Source: Marinococcus sp. PL1-022
GTDB taxonomy: Bacteria > Bacillota > Bacilli > Bacillales > Marinococcaceae
Length of the DNA: 64,000 nt
Direction of reading: 5' to 3'
Assembly (NCBI RefSeq): GCF_033845285.1
Contig: NZ_JAWXCX010000001.1
Span: 2,185,495-2,249,494, forward strand
Made by a program: the position numbers and the translations under genes
In this document: positions 1 to 7,671 of the stretch, piece after piece
Layout of the letters: each line of letters starts with the position of its first letter
Numbering within the stretch: position 1 is the first letter of the stretch
Notes under the pieces: model-generated
What the model was told of the DNA's origin: nothing
What the model saw: only the letters and a program-made list of their open reading frames with translations
Databases searched by the model: none

Positions 1-1
1 T

Positions 2-202
2 ATGGAACAAGGTACAGTTAAGTGGTTTAACGCAGAAAAAGGTTTTGGCTTCATCGAACGCGAAGGTGCAGACGACGTTTTCGTTCACTTCTCCGCTATC
101 CAGGAAGAAGGCTTTAAAACCTTAGAAGAAGGACAAACGGTAGAATTCGAAATAGTAGAAGGCGACCGCGGCCCACAAGCTGCAAACGTCACTAAAAACT
201 AA
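2..202 (+). CDS. csp: Cold-shock protein, copy 1
   Basis: This is a complete 66-residue CspA/CspB-family protein: a single OB-fold that binds single-stranded RNA and DNA and acts as an RNA chaperone. The RNP1 motif (KGFGFI, residues 13-18) and RNP2 motif (VFVHF, residues 27-31) are both intact, and the length is normal for the family. Only one base precedes the ATG, so its promoter and leader lie outside the window. An intrinsic terminator follows directly. The coding sequence reads base for base the same as copy 2 at 447-647, including the stop codon and the next few bases; after that the flanks diverge. The family assignment is certain. Whether this copy is cold-induced cannot be judged without its leader. 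Confidence 0.97.
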   Translation: MEQGTVKWFNAEKGFGFIEREGADDVFVHFSAIQEEGFKTLEEGQTVEFEIVEGDRGPQAANVTKN

Positions 203-215
203 TTAAACCATATAA

Positions 216-248
216 AGCCGCTCTCATTTGAGAGAGTGGCTTTTTTCT
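216..248 (+). terminator. Terminator after csp copy 1
   Basis: A 10-bp stem (AGCCGCTCTC paired with GAGAGTGGCT, one G-T pair) with a short loop is followed by a run of T. It separates the two cold-shock genes into independent units. Confidence 0.9.
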
Positions 249-295
249 TTTCAAAAAAGATTACTCATTCTTTAATATTTAAATAATAAAGTCTG

Positions 296-446
296 TTGCT
301 ATAATTTGGTTAACATGATACAATTAGATTACTATTTTGATCCGTTAGTTTGAACAAGGTTAGGGTTTTAGCTTCTGAACTTGGAACTATGCGGTTTGCA
401 AGATAAGTATTATTTGTGCCACAGGGCACGCAGGAGGATTATTTTT
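296..446 (+). promoter_or_regulatory. csp copy 2 promoter and long cold-shock leader
   Basis: A SigA-type promoter reads TTGCTA (296-301), a 17-base spacer, then TACAAT (319-324). Transcription should begin near 331, leaving a leader of about 115 bases. Long leaders are typical of cold-shock genes, where the RNA fold controls translation by temperature. Directly before the AGGAGG ribosome binding site (432-437) a small hairpin, GTGCC (416-420) with GGCAC (425-429), could help set access to the ribosome. The promoter is visible; the thermo-regulation is inferred from the family. Confidence 0.65.
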
Positions 447-647
447 ATGGAACAAGGTACAGTTAAGTGGTTTAACGCAGAAAAAGGTTTTGGCTTCATC
501 GAACGCGAAGGTGCAGACGACGTTTTCGTTCACTTCTCCGCTATCCAGGAAGAAGGCTTTAAAACCTTAGAAGAAGGACAAACGGTAGAATTCGAAATAG
601 TAGAAGGCGACCGCGGCCCACAAGCTGCAAACGTCACTAAAAACTAA
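447..647 (+). CDS. csp: Cold-shock protein, copy 2
   Basis: This 66-residue single OB-fold cold-shock protein is identical in sequence to copy 1, with RNP1 and RNP2 motifs intact. The start is the ATG at 447, set by AGGAGG at 432-437. An in-frame ATG at 381 would add 22 residues without similarity to cold-shock proteins and has no ribosome binding site, so it is rejected. The gene has its own promoter, a leader of about 115 bases and its own terminator. It probably serves as an RNA chaperone and antiterminator at low temperature. Base-level identity with the neighbour implies a recent duplication or ongoing gene conversion. Confidence 0.97.
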   Translation: MEQGTVKWFNAEKGFGFIEREGADDVFVHFSAIQEEGFKTLEEGQTVEFEIVEGDRGPQAANVTKN

Positions 648-663
648 TTAAGCCATATATGAG

Positions 664-692
664 CCTCTCTCCTTGTTGGAGAGAGGTTTTTT
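664..692 (+). terminator. Terminator after csp copy 2
   Basis: A perfect 9-bp stem (CCTCTCTCC with GGAGAGAGG) has a 5-base loop and is followed by six T. Confidence 0.9.
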
Positions 693-714
693 CTTGCTGA
701 TTTCAACAGACGAA

Positions 715-769
715 TATACAAAAAAGAATACCCGGCAGCCAGGTATTTCTGCTGCATGGTATTCTTTTT
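715..769 (-). terminator. Terminator of the 44-residue gene
   Basis: AAAAAGAATACC (721-732) and GGTATTCTTTTT (758-769) form a 12-bp stem enclosing a smaller CAGC/GCTG stem. Read on the minus strand, it ends in a T run and sits at the stop codon of the small minus-strand gene. Confidence 0.75.
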
Positions 770-770
770 A

Positions 771-905
771 TTAGCGGCGTCTAAACGTTTCAAGAAACGC
801 GTGAACAATCTCTACCGACTGAAAAGCAAAAATGCTGAGTGCCGAAAGGGATAAGAGCCCCATTACAACAAAGCGCATATTCTGAACCAAATGCAAAGCC
901 CACAT
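771..905 (-). CDS. Small single-span membrane protein, 44 residues
   Basis: A short open frame runs from an ATG at 905-903 to a TAA at 771-773. It has a strong ribosome binding site (AGGAGG, 7 bases from the start) and a terminator immediately after the stop. That combination is what supports it as a real gene despite its size. The product begins MWALHLVQNMRFVV, has one hydrophobic stretch at about residues 11-29, and ends in a basic FRRR tail. It should sit in the membrane with the basic tail in the cytoplasm. I do not recognise the family. It is alone between the cold-shock genes and the channel-like gene, with no obvious operon partner. Function unknown. Confidence 0.6.
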   Translation of the reverse strand: MWALHLVQNMRFVVMGLLSLSALSIFAFQSVEIVHAFLETFRRR

Positions 906-1035
906 GTTTACCCCTCCTTTGATATATTTCTATCATACTCTCCTGTCACATGTTTGCAACAATTTTATGTTATTTTCTAACATATTTCCTGCTATACTGC
1001 GGTTCAACGAAGCTCCATTGAATGCAGACCTGATT

Positions 1036-1674
1036 TTAATTAAAAGGAAACCATTTTTTTACTTTATTTTTCCAATACCTTACGGAAATGTATTCAAACA
1101 CATAGGTTAAAATTAAACCATATAAAATAACCCCAAACAAACTAAGCACTACCATCGTCCCCTGGCCAAGTACTGTAACCGGCTCAATGTTGGAACGTCC
1201 AAACATCACGAGTGCCATAAGTACGCTTATAGCAGATGTCCACAGCGAATCCGCCGGAGGTTCGATGCCCCACACCCAAAGAACAAAACAAATATACAAT
1301 ATTGAAATACCGCCCCAAACGTAATATTGATGCTGGCGGCTTAAATAACGAATAAGCGGCATCGTATAAAATTTGGTGATTGTTTTAAGACGGAAAAGGT
1401 GAATGATTCTTGCCAGGCGTGCGAATTGAAAAATAGCATCTGCCGGTATAATAGCTATTAATAAAAACGGGTGGGATTTTACAAATTCCCATTTCTTCTC
1501 TGCACGAAAAAAACGGAAAGCATAATCAAGCGTAAATAACGCCCAGGTTGTCCAAATAATATAACCGGAAGCTTCTGTTTCATACCAAAGCGTTCCTACA
1601 GAGAGAATGGCAAGTATCACCATAATCGCTTCGTATAATCGCTGCCCGAATCCCTGGTCTCTCTTTTCACTCAT
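1036..1674 (-). CDS. Ion-channel-family membrane protein with degenerate pore
   Basis: This 212-residue protein has the layout of a prokaryotic voltage-gated-like potassium channel: four or so S1-S4-like helices (an arginine-spaced stretch, ARLARIIHLFRLK, lies near residue 90), then two helices around a pore loop. The pore loop is not normal. The paralogue at 56071-56796 reads TTVGYGDFIPVT; here the aligned stretch is MFGRSNIEPVT, so the GYG filter is GRS and the aspartate is asparagine. It is therefore unlikely to select potassium. It may be a voltage-sensing or assembly subunit, or a channel of other specificity. The start is ATG 1674, preceded by AGGAAAGTGAG. The gene appears monocistronic, with its end overlapping nothing. 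Confidence 0.75.
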   Translation of the reverse strand: MSEKRDQGFGQRLYEAIMVILAILSVGTLWYETEASGYIIWTTWALFTLDYAFRFFRAEKKWEFVKSHPFLLIAIIPADAIFQFARLARIIHLFRLKTITKFYTMPLIRYLSRQHQYYVWGGISILYICFVLWVWGIEPPADSLWTSAISVLMALVMFGRSNIEPVTVLGQGTMVVLSLFGVILYGLILTYVFEYISVRYWKNKVKKWFPFN

Positions 1675-1746
1675 TTTCGACGACTCACTTTCCTGTCCAT
1701 TTAGCTTTAATCGTACTATTCTAATAAAAAAACAGCAAATTTTCTA

Positions 1747-1775
1747 TTGCACAATTCGCTGCTACTGGTTATAAT
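1747..1775 (+). promoter_or_regulatory. tRNA-Leu promoter
   Basis: TTGCAC (1747-1752), a 17-base spacer and a consensus TATAAT (1770-1775) lie 12 bases before the mature tRNA 5' end. This is a strong SigA promoter. Confidence 0.85.
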
Positions 1776-1787
1776 AGAATTTGTCTT

Positions 1788-1874
1788 GCGGATGTGGCGG
1801 AACTGGCAGACGCGCACGGTTCAGGTCCGTGTGAGCTTACGCTCTTGGAGGTTCGAATCCTCTCATCCGCACCA
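1788..1874 (+). tRNA. tRNA-Leu (anticodon CAG)
   Basis: The 87-base gene folds as a class II tRNA. The acceptor stem pairs GCGGATG with CATCCGC. The anticodon stem CACGG/CCGTG encloses the loop TTCAGGT, giving anticodon CAG, which reads the leucine codon CUG. A long variable arm (GTGAGCTTACGCTC region) fits leucine tRNAs, and the T arm contains GGTTCGAATCC. The 3' CCA is encoded (1872-1874). It is transcribed alone from its own promoter. Confidence 0.95.
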
Positions 1875-1890
1875 TTCTTATACAACGAAC

Positions 1891-1920
1891 ACACTAGGCT
1901 TTCCAGGCTGGTGTTTTTTT
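1891..1920 (+). terminator. Terminator after tRNA-Leu
   Basis: ACACTAG pairs with CTGGTGT (7 bp, one G-T) and is followed by a run of seven T. Confidence 0.75.
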
Positions 1921-2054
1921 ATGCTTTTATCTTTTTATTTTAGCACGTTGCTCTCCTCAGGAGCATCTTTCTTTTATTATTAGTGTAAGTGGCAGACAAA
2001 GATGGGTATTAGGATTACAGCTTTAATCCATAACTATATGACAGGAGGATCAAG

Positions 2055-2774
2055 GTGAGCAGACAATTAGCGGAATGGCTTCAAGGCTCTAATTACAGTG
2101 TCGTCATGACCGGTGCCGGAATGTCCACGGATAGCGGACTCCCCGATTTCCGGTCATCCTCAGGGCTTTGGAGCAATCATGATCCGAAACAGCTGGCGAC
2201 AGTCGAAGCACTGGAACATCAAAATGAAGCTTTCACAAAGTTCTACCAATGGCGACTGCAGTCGCTGCTCGGTGCATCACCAAATAAAGGGCACGAAATT
2301 CTGGCTCAATGGGAACAACAAGATCTGCTGCAGCACGTAATCACCCAAAACGTTGATGGCTTTCATCAGGCGGCCGGCCAGCAGCATGTTTCTGCTTTGC
2401 ACGGCAGTCTGCGGGAGATTAACTGCCATATTTGCGGCCGGCAGGCATCACAGAAAGACTTTTTAAACGGATCTTCCCACTGTCCACACTGCGGAGGCAG
2501 GCTCCGGCCGGACATCGTTTTGTTTGGGGAAATGCTTCCGGAGCAGGCTATCCAGCAGGCACAGGAGGCCACCGCAGCCTGTGATTTATTTATTGTTCTC
2601 GGGTCAAGCCTCCAGGTAGCCCCTGCTTCCCTTTTTCCGATAGAAGCAAAAGAAAGCGGAGCCAGGCTCGTTATTGTAAATCAGGAAGAAACAGAACTCG
2701 ATTCCTGGGCGGATTTAACCTTCCCCGGGGCTTCTATTCAAAACGTGCTCACTGAAGCAAATAAGCATCTATAA
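2055..2774 (+). CDS. cobB: NAD-dependent protein deacylase, Sir2 family
   Basis: This 239-residue cytoplasmic enzyme removes acetyl or longer acyl groups from protein lysines using NAD+, releasing nicotinamide and O-acyl-ADP-ribose. Family motifs appear in order: GAGMSTDSGLPDFRS (NAD binding, about residues 21-35), TQNVDGFH (about 98), the catalytic histidine in LHGS (about 115), a zinc site of two Cys-X2-Cys pairs (CHIC and CPHC, about 123-145), and GSSLQVAP (about 183). The length is normal for bacterial sirtuins. The start is the GTG at 2055, with AGGAGG 7 bases upstream. It is a single-gene unit closed by a strong terminator. Confidence 0.95.
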   Translation: MSRQLAEWLQGSNYSVVMTGAGMSTDSGLPDFRSSSGLWSNHDPKQLATVEALEHQNEAFTKFYQWRLQSLLGASPNKGHEILAQWEQQDLLQHVITQNVDGFHQAAGQQHVSALHGSLREINCHICGRQASQKDFLNGSSHCPHCGGRLRPDIVLFGEMLPEQAIQQAQEATAACDLFIVLGSSLQVAPASLFPIEAKESGARLVIVNQEETELDSWADLTFPGASIQNVLTEANKHL

Positions 2775-2776
2775 CT

Positions 2777-2817
2777 AATAGAGCGTCCCGCTGTGGCACA
2801 GCGGGACGCTCTATTTT
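2777..2817 (+). terminator. Terminator after the sirtuin gene
   Basis: A 17-bp, nearly perfect stem (AATAGAGCGTCCCGCTG and its complement) is followed by TTTT. Confidence 0.9.
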
Positions 2818-2921
2818 ACAAACAGGTTTAGCTTTTATTTTAATATCCCGCATTACTATACCCATCTCAATTTAAATTACAGCTTTTCCTATTTCATTCG
2901 CCTATATGTTAAAATATTAAA

Positions 2922-2936
2922 TGATAATCATTTTCA
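2922..2936. promoter_or_regulatory. Fur box upstream of nitroreductase
   Basis: TGATAATCATTTTCA matches the 7-1-7 Fur core TGATAAT-N-ATTATCA at 14 of the 14 or 15 informative positions except one. It lies 19 bases before the start codon, so Fur with iron would block transcription or initiation. It resembles the boxes at 51561-51579 and 51639-51653 before the siderophore operon. Confidence 0.8.
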
Positions 2937-2954
2937 ATCTAGGAGGCACTTCTT

Positions 2955-3515
2955 ATGACTGATATAGCCGATACTCCCCTCGCCCAGACCATTCAATCCC
3001 GCCGGAGCATCAAAAAATTCACGGACCAGCCGGTGCATAAAGAAACCATCCTTGAACTGCTCGAAATATCCAAATGGGCACCTGATCATGGTGTGCGTGA
3101 GCCGTGGCGTTTTCTGCTGTTTCTTGGCAGCGGCACGGAAAAGCTTGCAGAAGCCCTCGCTGACTATCAGGAGCATGAAGGTTCAAAAAAGCCTGAAAAA
3201 GTACGGTCTCAAATTTCTGAGCTTCCCGGGGCCCTGCTTGTCGTTAATCAGGCAGAGCAAAAAACGGAAAAATGGGAAGAGGATTTTGGCGCAGCCTCTA
3301 CCCTTATCCAAAATTTTCAGCTGTTAAGCTGGGAGCAAAATATCGGTATGATTTGGAAAACCGGTGACTATATCTATTCAAACCGCTTCAAGCAGTCGCT
3401 TGGCATCGATCCGGAAGAAACAATTGTTGGCATGCTGCAGCTCGGCTATTTTGAGAAAATACCAAAAGCCAAGCCAAGAACGTCCATTGAGGAAAAAATT
3501 AATATTTTTGAGTAA
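2955..3515 (+). CDS. Nitroreductase-family FMN oxidoreductase, Fur-controlled
   Basis: This 186-residue protein belongs to the nitroreductase superfamily: FMN-binding, usually dimeric and NAD(P)H-dependent. The FMN phosphate-binding SRRSIKKFTD is at about residues 16-25 and APDHGVREPWRF at about 43-54. The sequence is closest in type to B. subtilis YfhC and E. coli YdjA rather than the larger NfrA type. The start ATG follows AGGAGG by 8 bases. A Fur box overlaps its promoter, so it should be expressed when iron is scarce. Reduction of ferric iron or of a siderophore, or redox maintenance under iron starvation, is an inference; the electron acceptor cannot be told from sequence. A bidirectional terminator follows. 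Confidence 0.88.
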   Translation: MTDIADTPLAQTIQSRRSIKKFTDQPVHKETILELLEISKWAPDHGVREPWRFLLFLGSGTEKLAEALADYQEHEGSKKPEKVRSQISELPGALLVVNQAEQKTEKWEEDFGAASTLIQNFQLLSWEQNIGMIWKTGDYIYSNRFKQSLGIDPEETIVGMLQLGYFEKIPKAKPRTSIEEKINIFE

Positions 3516-3531
3516 AATGCTCAATTTCCAT

Positions 3532-3567
3532 TAAAAAACCTTCCTGAACGCCAGGAAGGTTTTTTCG
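3532..3567. terminator. Bidirectional terminator
   Basis: AAAAAACCTTCCTG pairs with CAGGAAGGTTTTTT. It serves both the nitroreductase gene and the convergent yeeE-type gene. Confidence 0.9.
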
Positions 3568-3569
3568 TA

Positions 3570-4820
3570 TTAACAGAACGTATCTTTTGGCTTTGGTACA
3601 GACAGTCCGAATAACGGCCGCAGAAACAGAGCCAGAAATGTGCCTGCCAATGCAAATACTGCCCATACATAACCGTGTACACTAAACGAGGCAATGCCGC
3701 CAAAGTAAGCACCGATGTTACATCCAAAAGCGAGCCTCGCTCCGTATCCCATCAAAAGACCACCAATAATAGAAGCAGAAGCGTTGCCCACCGTTACTTT
3801 CGTAAACTTAAACAGGCCGCCCGCAGCTGAAGCAATAAAGGCGCCTAAAATAACACCAAAGTTCAGCACGGTAGTGGAGTCCGCAAAAATTGTCGTCTGC
3901 AGCGCCTGGGCGCTTTCTCCGCTCCAGTAATCCCAGCCCGAAGCATTGATACCTACAGCTTCAGCAGCTTTGGATCCCCAGAGTGCAAACGCCGAGGTAA
4001 TACCCCATGGCTGGCCGCGTGTAAGCAGGGTTAACGCATTTAATACAGCAAGCACTACTGCTGCAATCATCATTGGCCAGGAACCGCGGAAAATGCGTTT
4101 CCAGCCGCTTGCTGTCGGCAGAGTAGCCATTGCCGGAGGATTTTTCTTTTTATCAACAATTAATGTTATTGCAATTACAGCGGCAAAAATGAGTAAAGAT
4201 ACTATCCATGCCCCTGTATACCCGAGACCGGTCGACGTAGCAAGCGAAATCGAGCCAAAGGAAGGTGTTTCATCTGTCCAGAAGGAAAGGTGATACGCCC
4301 CAACGGTAGATCCAACGATGAAAAAGAGCAGTGTAATGAACATGTTTGTCCGGCCACCGCCTACCGCATATAATGTCCCGGAAGCGCAGCCCCCTCCGAG
4401 CTGCATGCCAAGCCCGAACATAAACGATCCAACGACTACACTCACACCGACTGGACTGACATATCCGGCCACGTCACCACCAAAAAAGGTCGAGCCAACA
4501 GCAAGAATAGGTGCAAACAAAGTCACCGCTGCTGCAAGCATTACCATGTGTGCCCGCAGCGCCTGACCGTTACCTACGGACATTAAGCGGCGAAATGCCG
4601 AAGTAAATCCAAACCTGGCATGAAAAAGTGTATATCCCAGAAGAAGGCCGATCGTAAGCAGGAGCGGCTGCACGATTGCCTGGGTTAAAGCCAAATATAA
4701 CGTTAAAATAGCAAATACAATTAAACCGCCGGTAACCAGCTTATTCTGCGGGGCCCCTAGTTTCTTGGAAGCCCTTTCGGCAGTTTCCTGCTGGGAAACG
4801 GGCTGTACTGTTACTGCCAT
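3570..4820 (-). CDS. YeeE/YedE-family sulfur-compound transporter
   Basis: The 416-residue integral membrane protein has about ten hydrophobic segments built from two homologous halves. Each half carries the family's cysteine motif: GGGCASGT near residue 145 and AFGCNIGA near residue 370. In the characterised relative TsuA, such cysteines relay thiosulfate across the membrane, so uptake of thiosulfate or another sulfur species is likely. A cysteine is also the last residue. No TusA/SirA-like partner gene sits next to it, although one is common in other genomes. The start ATG at 4820 follows GGGGGATT. The adjacent divergent TetR gene could regulate it, but the exporter downstream of that gene is an equally good target. 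Confidence 0.88.
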   Translation of the reverse strand: MAVTVQPVSQQETAERASKKLGAPQNKLVTGGLIVFAILTLYLALTQAIVQPLLLTIGLLLGYTLFHARFGFTSAFRRLMSVGNGQALRAHMVMLAAAVTLFAPILAVGSTFFGGDVAGYVSPVGVSVVVGSFMFGLGMQLGGGCASGTLYAVGGGRTNMFITLLFFIVGSTVGAYHLSFWTDETPSFGSISLATSTGLGYTGAWIVSLLIFAAVIAITLIVDKKKNPPAMATLPTASGWKRIFRGSWPMMIAAVVLAVLNALTLLTRGQPWGITSAFALWGSKAAEAVGINASGWDYWSGESAQALQTTIFADSTTVLNFGVILGAFIASAAGGLFKFTKVTVGNASASIIGGLLMGYGARLAFGCNIGAYFGGIASFSVHGYVWAVFALAGTFLALFLRPLFGLSVPKPKDTFC

Positions 4821-4864
4821 TATAATCCCCCATTCCTATCTTTTTAGTCAGTTTTACGTTCTTT

Positions 4865-4893
4865 ATCTTAAATATTTTTTTAAAGATAGTCAA
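4865..4893 (-). promoter_or_regulatory. Promoter of the YeeE/YedE gene
   Basis: On the minus strand TTGACT (4893-4888), a 17-base spacer and TAAGAT (4870-4865) form a good SigA promoter about 45 bases before the start codon. Confidence 0.7.
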
Positions 4894-4985
4894 AGATGTT
4901 GCTTTTATTGTGAAAATCTACTATTATTAAACAGTTGAAACTTAAAGGTACTCAAAAAACTTGATCGTTTTAAGGTGGTGTGTTC

Positions 4986-5861
4986 ATGGATGAAAAGAAA
5001 GTATACATTCAGCAGACCGCTATGCAGCTGTTCTCCAGCCAGGGCTTTTTTCACACCTCAGTTCAGGATATTGCTGAAGCATGCCGAATGTCTAAAGCTT
5101 CGATCTATAAAATCTTTCAGTCCAAGGAAGATATCCTTGCCCAAATTGTAAGAGACAATTTAAATCATATTATTCACCGTGCCAATTACGCCCGCAATGA
5201 GCAGTCTAAGCAGCCGAGGGATCAGCTTATTGCCAAGCTCTCAAGAGAAATCGAGGGGCTTGTTGAGCACCGGGAATACGTATGGATGCTTTATCAATCT
5301 GCCTCCATTAACAAGCAGTCTGATGATATCAAGGCTCTTTTAAAGCAAGGCCAGCTCATTATGGTGAACTGGCATAAGGATACACTTCTTGAGACATTTG
5401 GAGCCGATATAGAACCGTTCGTGTGGGATCTTGCGATATGCATGCAGGGAATGAGCAGAGAAATGATCGCCTTTGCTGAGAAAGTTGACCGTTACAACTT
5501 TGATTTCGATCAGCTCGCTGAAGTATTGGTTACTAATATAGAAAGTATTATCAAACACAAAACCTCCTTTACTTCTGTATTTTCGAGCGAAGATATGGAG
5601 CCATTTAATCTTCAGGGGCATTACGGAGAGATCGATCAGAACGAGCTCTGGGACCGGACCATTCAGCAGGTGCGGGCCTTTATTCATTACCGCTTCCCTT
5701 CCTATGAAAAAAAACAGTGGGTGGAGGCGGTAGACCGCCTAAACCAGGAATTCTACGAATCTGAGCCTGAAATGATTGTTATGGAGTCGCTGTTTTGTTT
5801 TCTCGAGAAAAAGGAAGATCTACAAATTAATATTAATATTCTGCGGGAGATTATTCAGTAA
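4986..5861 (+). CDS. TetR/AcrR-family transcriptional regulator
   Basis: This is a 291-residue one-component repressor. The N-terminal helix-turn-helix is clear: GFFHTSVQDIAEACRMSKASIYKIF, about residues 19-43, a textbook TetR DNA-binding signature. The C-terminal ligand-binding region is helical and, at about 240 residues, longer than in the usual 190-220 residue family member. The start is the ATG at 4986, with AAGGTGG ending 7 bases upstream; a GTG at 4980 overlaps that site and is rejected. The next gene on the same strand, 247 bases away, is a DHA2-type multidrug exporter, the usual target for regulators of this kind. The divergent sulfur transporter is an alternative target. Confidence 0.88.
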   Translation: MDEKKVYIQQTAMQLFSSQGFFHTSVQDIAEACRMSKASIYKIFQSKEDILAQIVRDNLNHIIHRANYARNEQSKQPRDQLIAKLSREIEGLVEHREYVWMLYQSASINKQSDDIKALLKQGQLIMVNWHKDTLLETFGADIEPFVWDLAICMQGMSREMIAFAEKVDRYNFDFDQLAEVLVTNIESIIKHKTSFTSVFSSEDMEPFNLQGHYGEIDQNELWDRTIQQVRAFIHYRFPSYEKKQWVEAVDRLNQEFYESEPEMIVMESLFCFLEKKEDLQININILREIIQ

Positions 5862-6108
5862 CTCCTGGATCCGGTATCGTTCATTTATTTCGGTTTTCTT
5901 GCTATACCGGTTCTTAAAATTGCACAGTCAAGCTTCAAACCGTCAGCACAAAAAGTCAGATGTTTGTTTTCTTCAAAACAGCTTTCTTGATTTTTCCTGT
6001 AGCTGGCGTTATTATATGCTGATGAAAACTAATAAGTACTTTAAAAACCATTTCGTTTTATAATTGATTTTTGAACGTGAAACGCATTATATCGAAGGAG
6101 GGCTTTTC
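5862..6108 (+). other. Intergenic region between tetR and the exporter
   Basis: There is no gene in this 247-base stretch. CCGGTAT (5871-5877) and ATACCGG (5904-5910) form a 7-bp inverted repeat with a 26-base gap, without a T run. It could be a regulator site, but support is weak. The rest is AT-rich and presumably holds the exporter promoter, which I could not place with confidence. Confidence 0.4.
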
Positions 6109-7584
6109 ATGCCTGAAGAAGAAGCAGCTACACAAATACCTGCGAAAACAAGAAATTTAATCATCGCAGTCTTTCTTACCGGAGCGTTTATCGCTATTTT
6201 GAACCAGACCCTGCTTGCTGTGGCCATCCCGAGCATTATGGCTGATTTGAACGTGAGCGCCAACACAGCCCAGTGGGTGACAACCGTTTTTATGCTCGTT
6301 AACGGGATTATGATTCCGATCACCGCCTTTCTTATTGAAAAATTCACCACCCGGGGACTATTTTTGTTTGCAATGTGTTCCTTTGCACTTGGGACACTGT
6401 TTGCCGCCCTTTCCCCAACCTTTGGACTGCTAATGGCCGGCCGGGTTATTCAGGGCGTTGGCGCCGGTATCATGATTCCGTTGATGCAGACGTCCATTAT
6501 GACCATGTTCCCTATTTCCAAGCGCGGCCAGGCTATGGGTCTCGCCGGGCTAGCCATTGCTTTTGCACCGGCATTCGGTCCTACCCTTTCCGGCTGGGTT
6601 GTGGATTCGTATTCCTGGAATACGCTCTTCTACATTATTCTTCCGATCGCCATTGTAGATATTATTCTGGCTTACTTTTTGCTGAAAAATGTAACAGAGC
6701 TTAAACATCCAAAGCTCGATTTGTTATCGATTATGCTGTCAACTGCCGGGTTCGGCGGCTTGCTGTACGGATTCAGTGCTGCCGGAAACAACGGCTGGGG
6801 AAGTACCACAGTGCTCACCACTCTTGCCGTAGGCGCTGTTGCCCTGTTCCTGTTTATATGGAGACAGCTTCATGTGGAACGCCCAATACTTGAGTTTCGT
6901 GTGCTGAAAAACCCTATCTTTACACTGACGGTTGTAGTGGCCATGGCCTGCTTTGTCTCCATGGTCGGATCCCAGACTCTTATCCCGCTGTATGTTCAGA
7001 ATGCACGTGGCTTTTCCGCACTGGACTCCGGGCTGATGCTTTTACCGGGCGCTCTATTAATGGGGCTGATGAGTCCTATTACCGGCCGGATTTTCGACAA
7101 AGTCGGCGGCCGGGGCCTTGCCATCACTGGTCTCTCCCTGTTAACGGTCGGCACCATTCCGTATATGTTTTTAACAGAGGACTCCTCCATCGCCTTTTTG
7201 ACCACTATGTTTGCTCTTCGTATGCTCGGTGTCGCAATGGTTATGATGCCGATGACTACCGCGGGACTTAATCAGCTTCCTAATTCTTTAATTGCCCACG
7301 GAACGGCAATGACGAATACGCTCCGCCAGGTAGCGGGCTCGATTGGTACGGCCGTACTGATTACCGTCATGTCCCAGAGCGCTTCCGGCGCAGCACAGGC
7401 AGGCGAAGTCTCGAGCCAGAGCGGCGCTTTGATTCACGGAATTAATGTAGCTTTCTTTGTAGCATTAATTGCTGCCGTAGTCGGTCTTGTGCTTTCCTTC
7501 TTTCTTAAAAACACTAGGCCGGATACAATGGAAAAACGCGAGGTTCGCGGAAGCAAAACCAGCACGAAAGAAAGCAAAGCGTAA
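6109..7584 (+). CDS. MFS multidrug exporter, DHA2 (14-helix) family
   Basis: The 491-residue protein has 14 predicted membrane helices and the features of EmrB/QacA-type drug:proton antiporters: NQTLLAVAIPSIMADL in helix 1, the motif A-like loop after helix 2, and motif C with GRVIQGVGAGIMIPLMQ and GPTLSGW in helix 5. It would expel lipophilic or cationic compounds in exchange for protons. The start is the ATG at 6109, with AAGGAGG 8 bases upstream. An in-frame ATG at 6064 adds 15 residues but lacks a binding site. The tetR gene upstream is its probable regulator. A terminator closes the unit. Confidence 0.93.
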   Translation: MPEEEAATQIPAKTRNLIIAVFLTGAFIAILNQTLLAVAIPSIMADLNVSANTAQWVTTVFMLVNGIMIPITAFLIEKFTTRGLFLFAMCSFALGTLFAALSPTFGLLMAGRVIQGVGAGIMIPLMQTSIMTMFPISKRGQAMGLAGLAIAFAPAFGPTLSGWVVDSYSWNTLFYIILPIAIVDIILAYFLLKNVTELKHPKLDLLSIMLSTAGFGGLLYGFSAAGNNGWGSTTVLTTLAVGAVALFLFIWRQLHVERPILEFRVLKNPIFTLTVVVAMACFVSMVGSQTLIPLYVQNARGFSALDSGLMLLPGALLMGLMSPITGRIFDKVGGRGLAITGLSLLTVGTIPYMFLTEDSSIAFLTTMFALRMLGVAMVMMPMTTAGLNQLPNSLIAHGTAMTNTLRQVAGSIGTAVLITVMSQSASGAAQAGEVSSQSGALIHGINVAFFVALIAAVVGLVLSFFLKNTRPDTMEKREVRGSKTSTKESKA

Positions 7585-7604
7585 GCATTATTATTTTCAG
7601 TATA

Positions 7605-7636
7605 AACACTCTCAGCAATGTCTGAGGGTGTTTTTT
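7605..7636 (+). terminator. Terminator after the MFS exporter
   Basis: AACACTCTCAG pairs with CTGAGGGTGTT and is followed by TTTTTT. Confidence 0.88.
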
Positions 7637-7671
7637 ACTGTACTAAACGTGAAAATATTCTGTGAAATACC

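Noticed and set aside
1747-1983. 78-residue open frame overlapping tRNA-Leu
   Set aside because: It reads through the tRNA gene and has no ribosome binding site.
5871-5910. CCGGTAT...ATACCGG as terminator of the tetR gene
   Set aside because: The loop of 26 bases is long, the stem is only 7 bp, and there is no T run.
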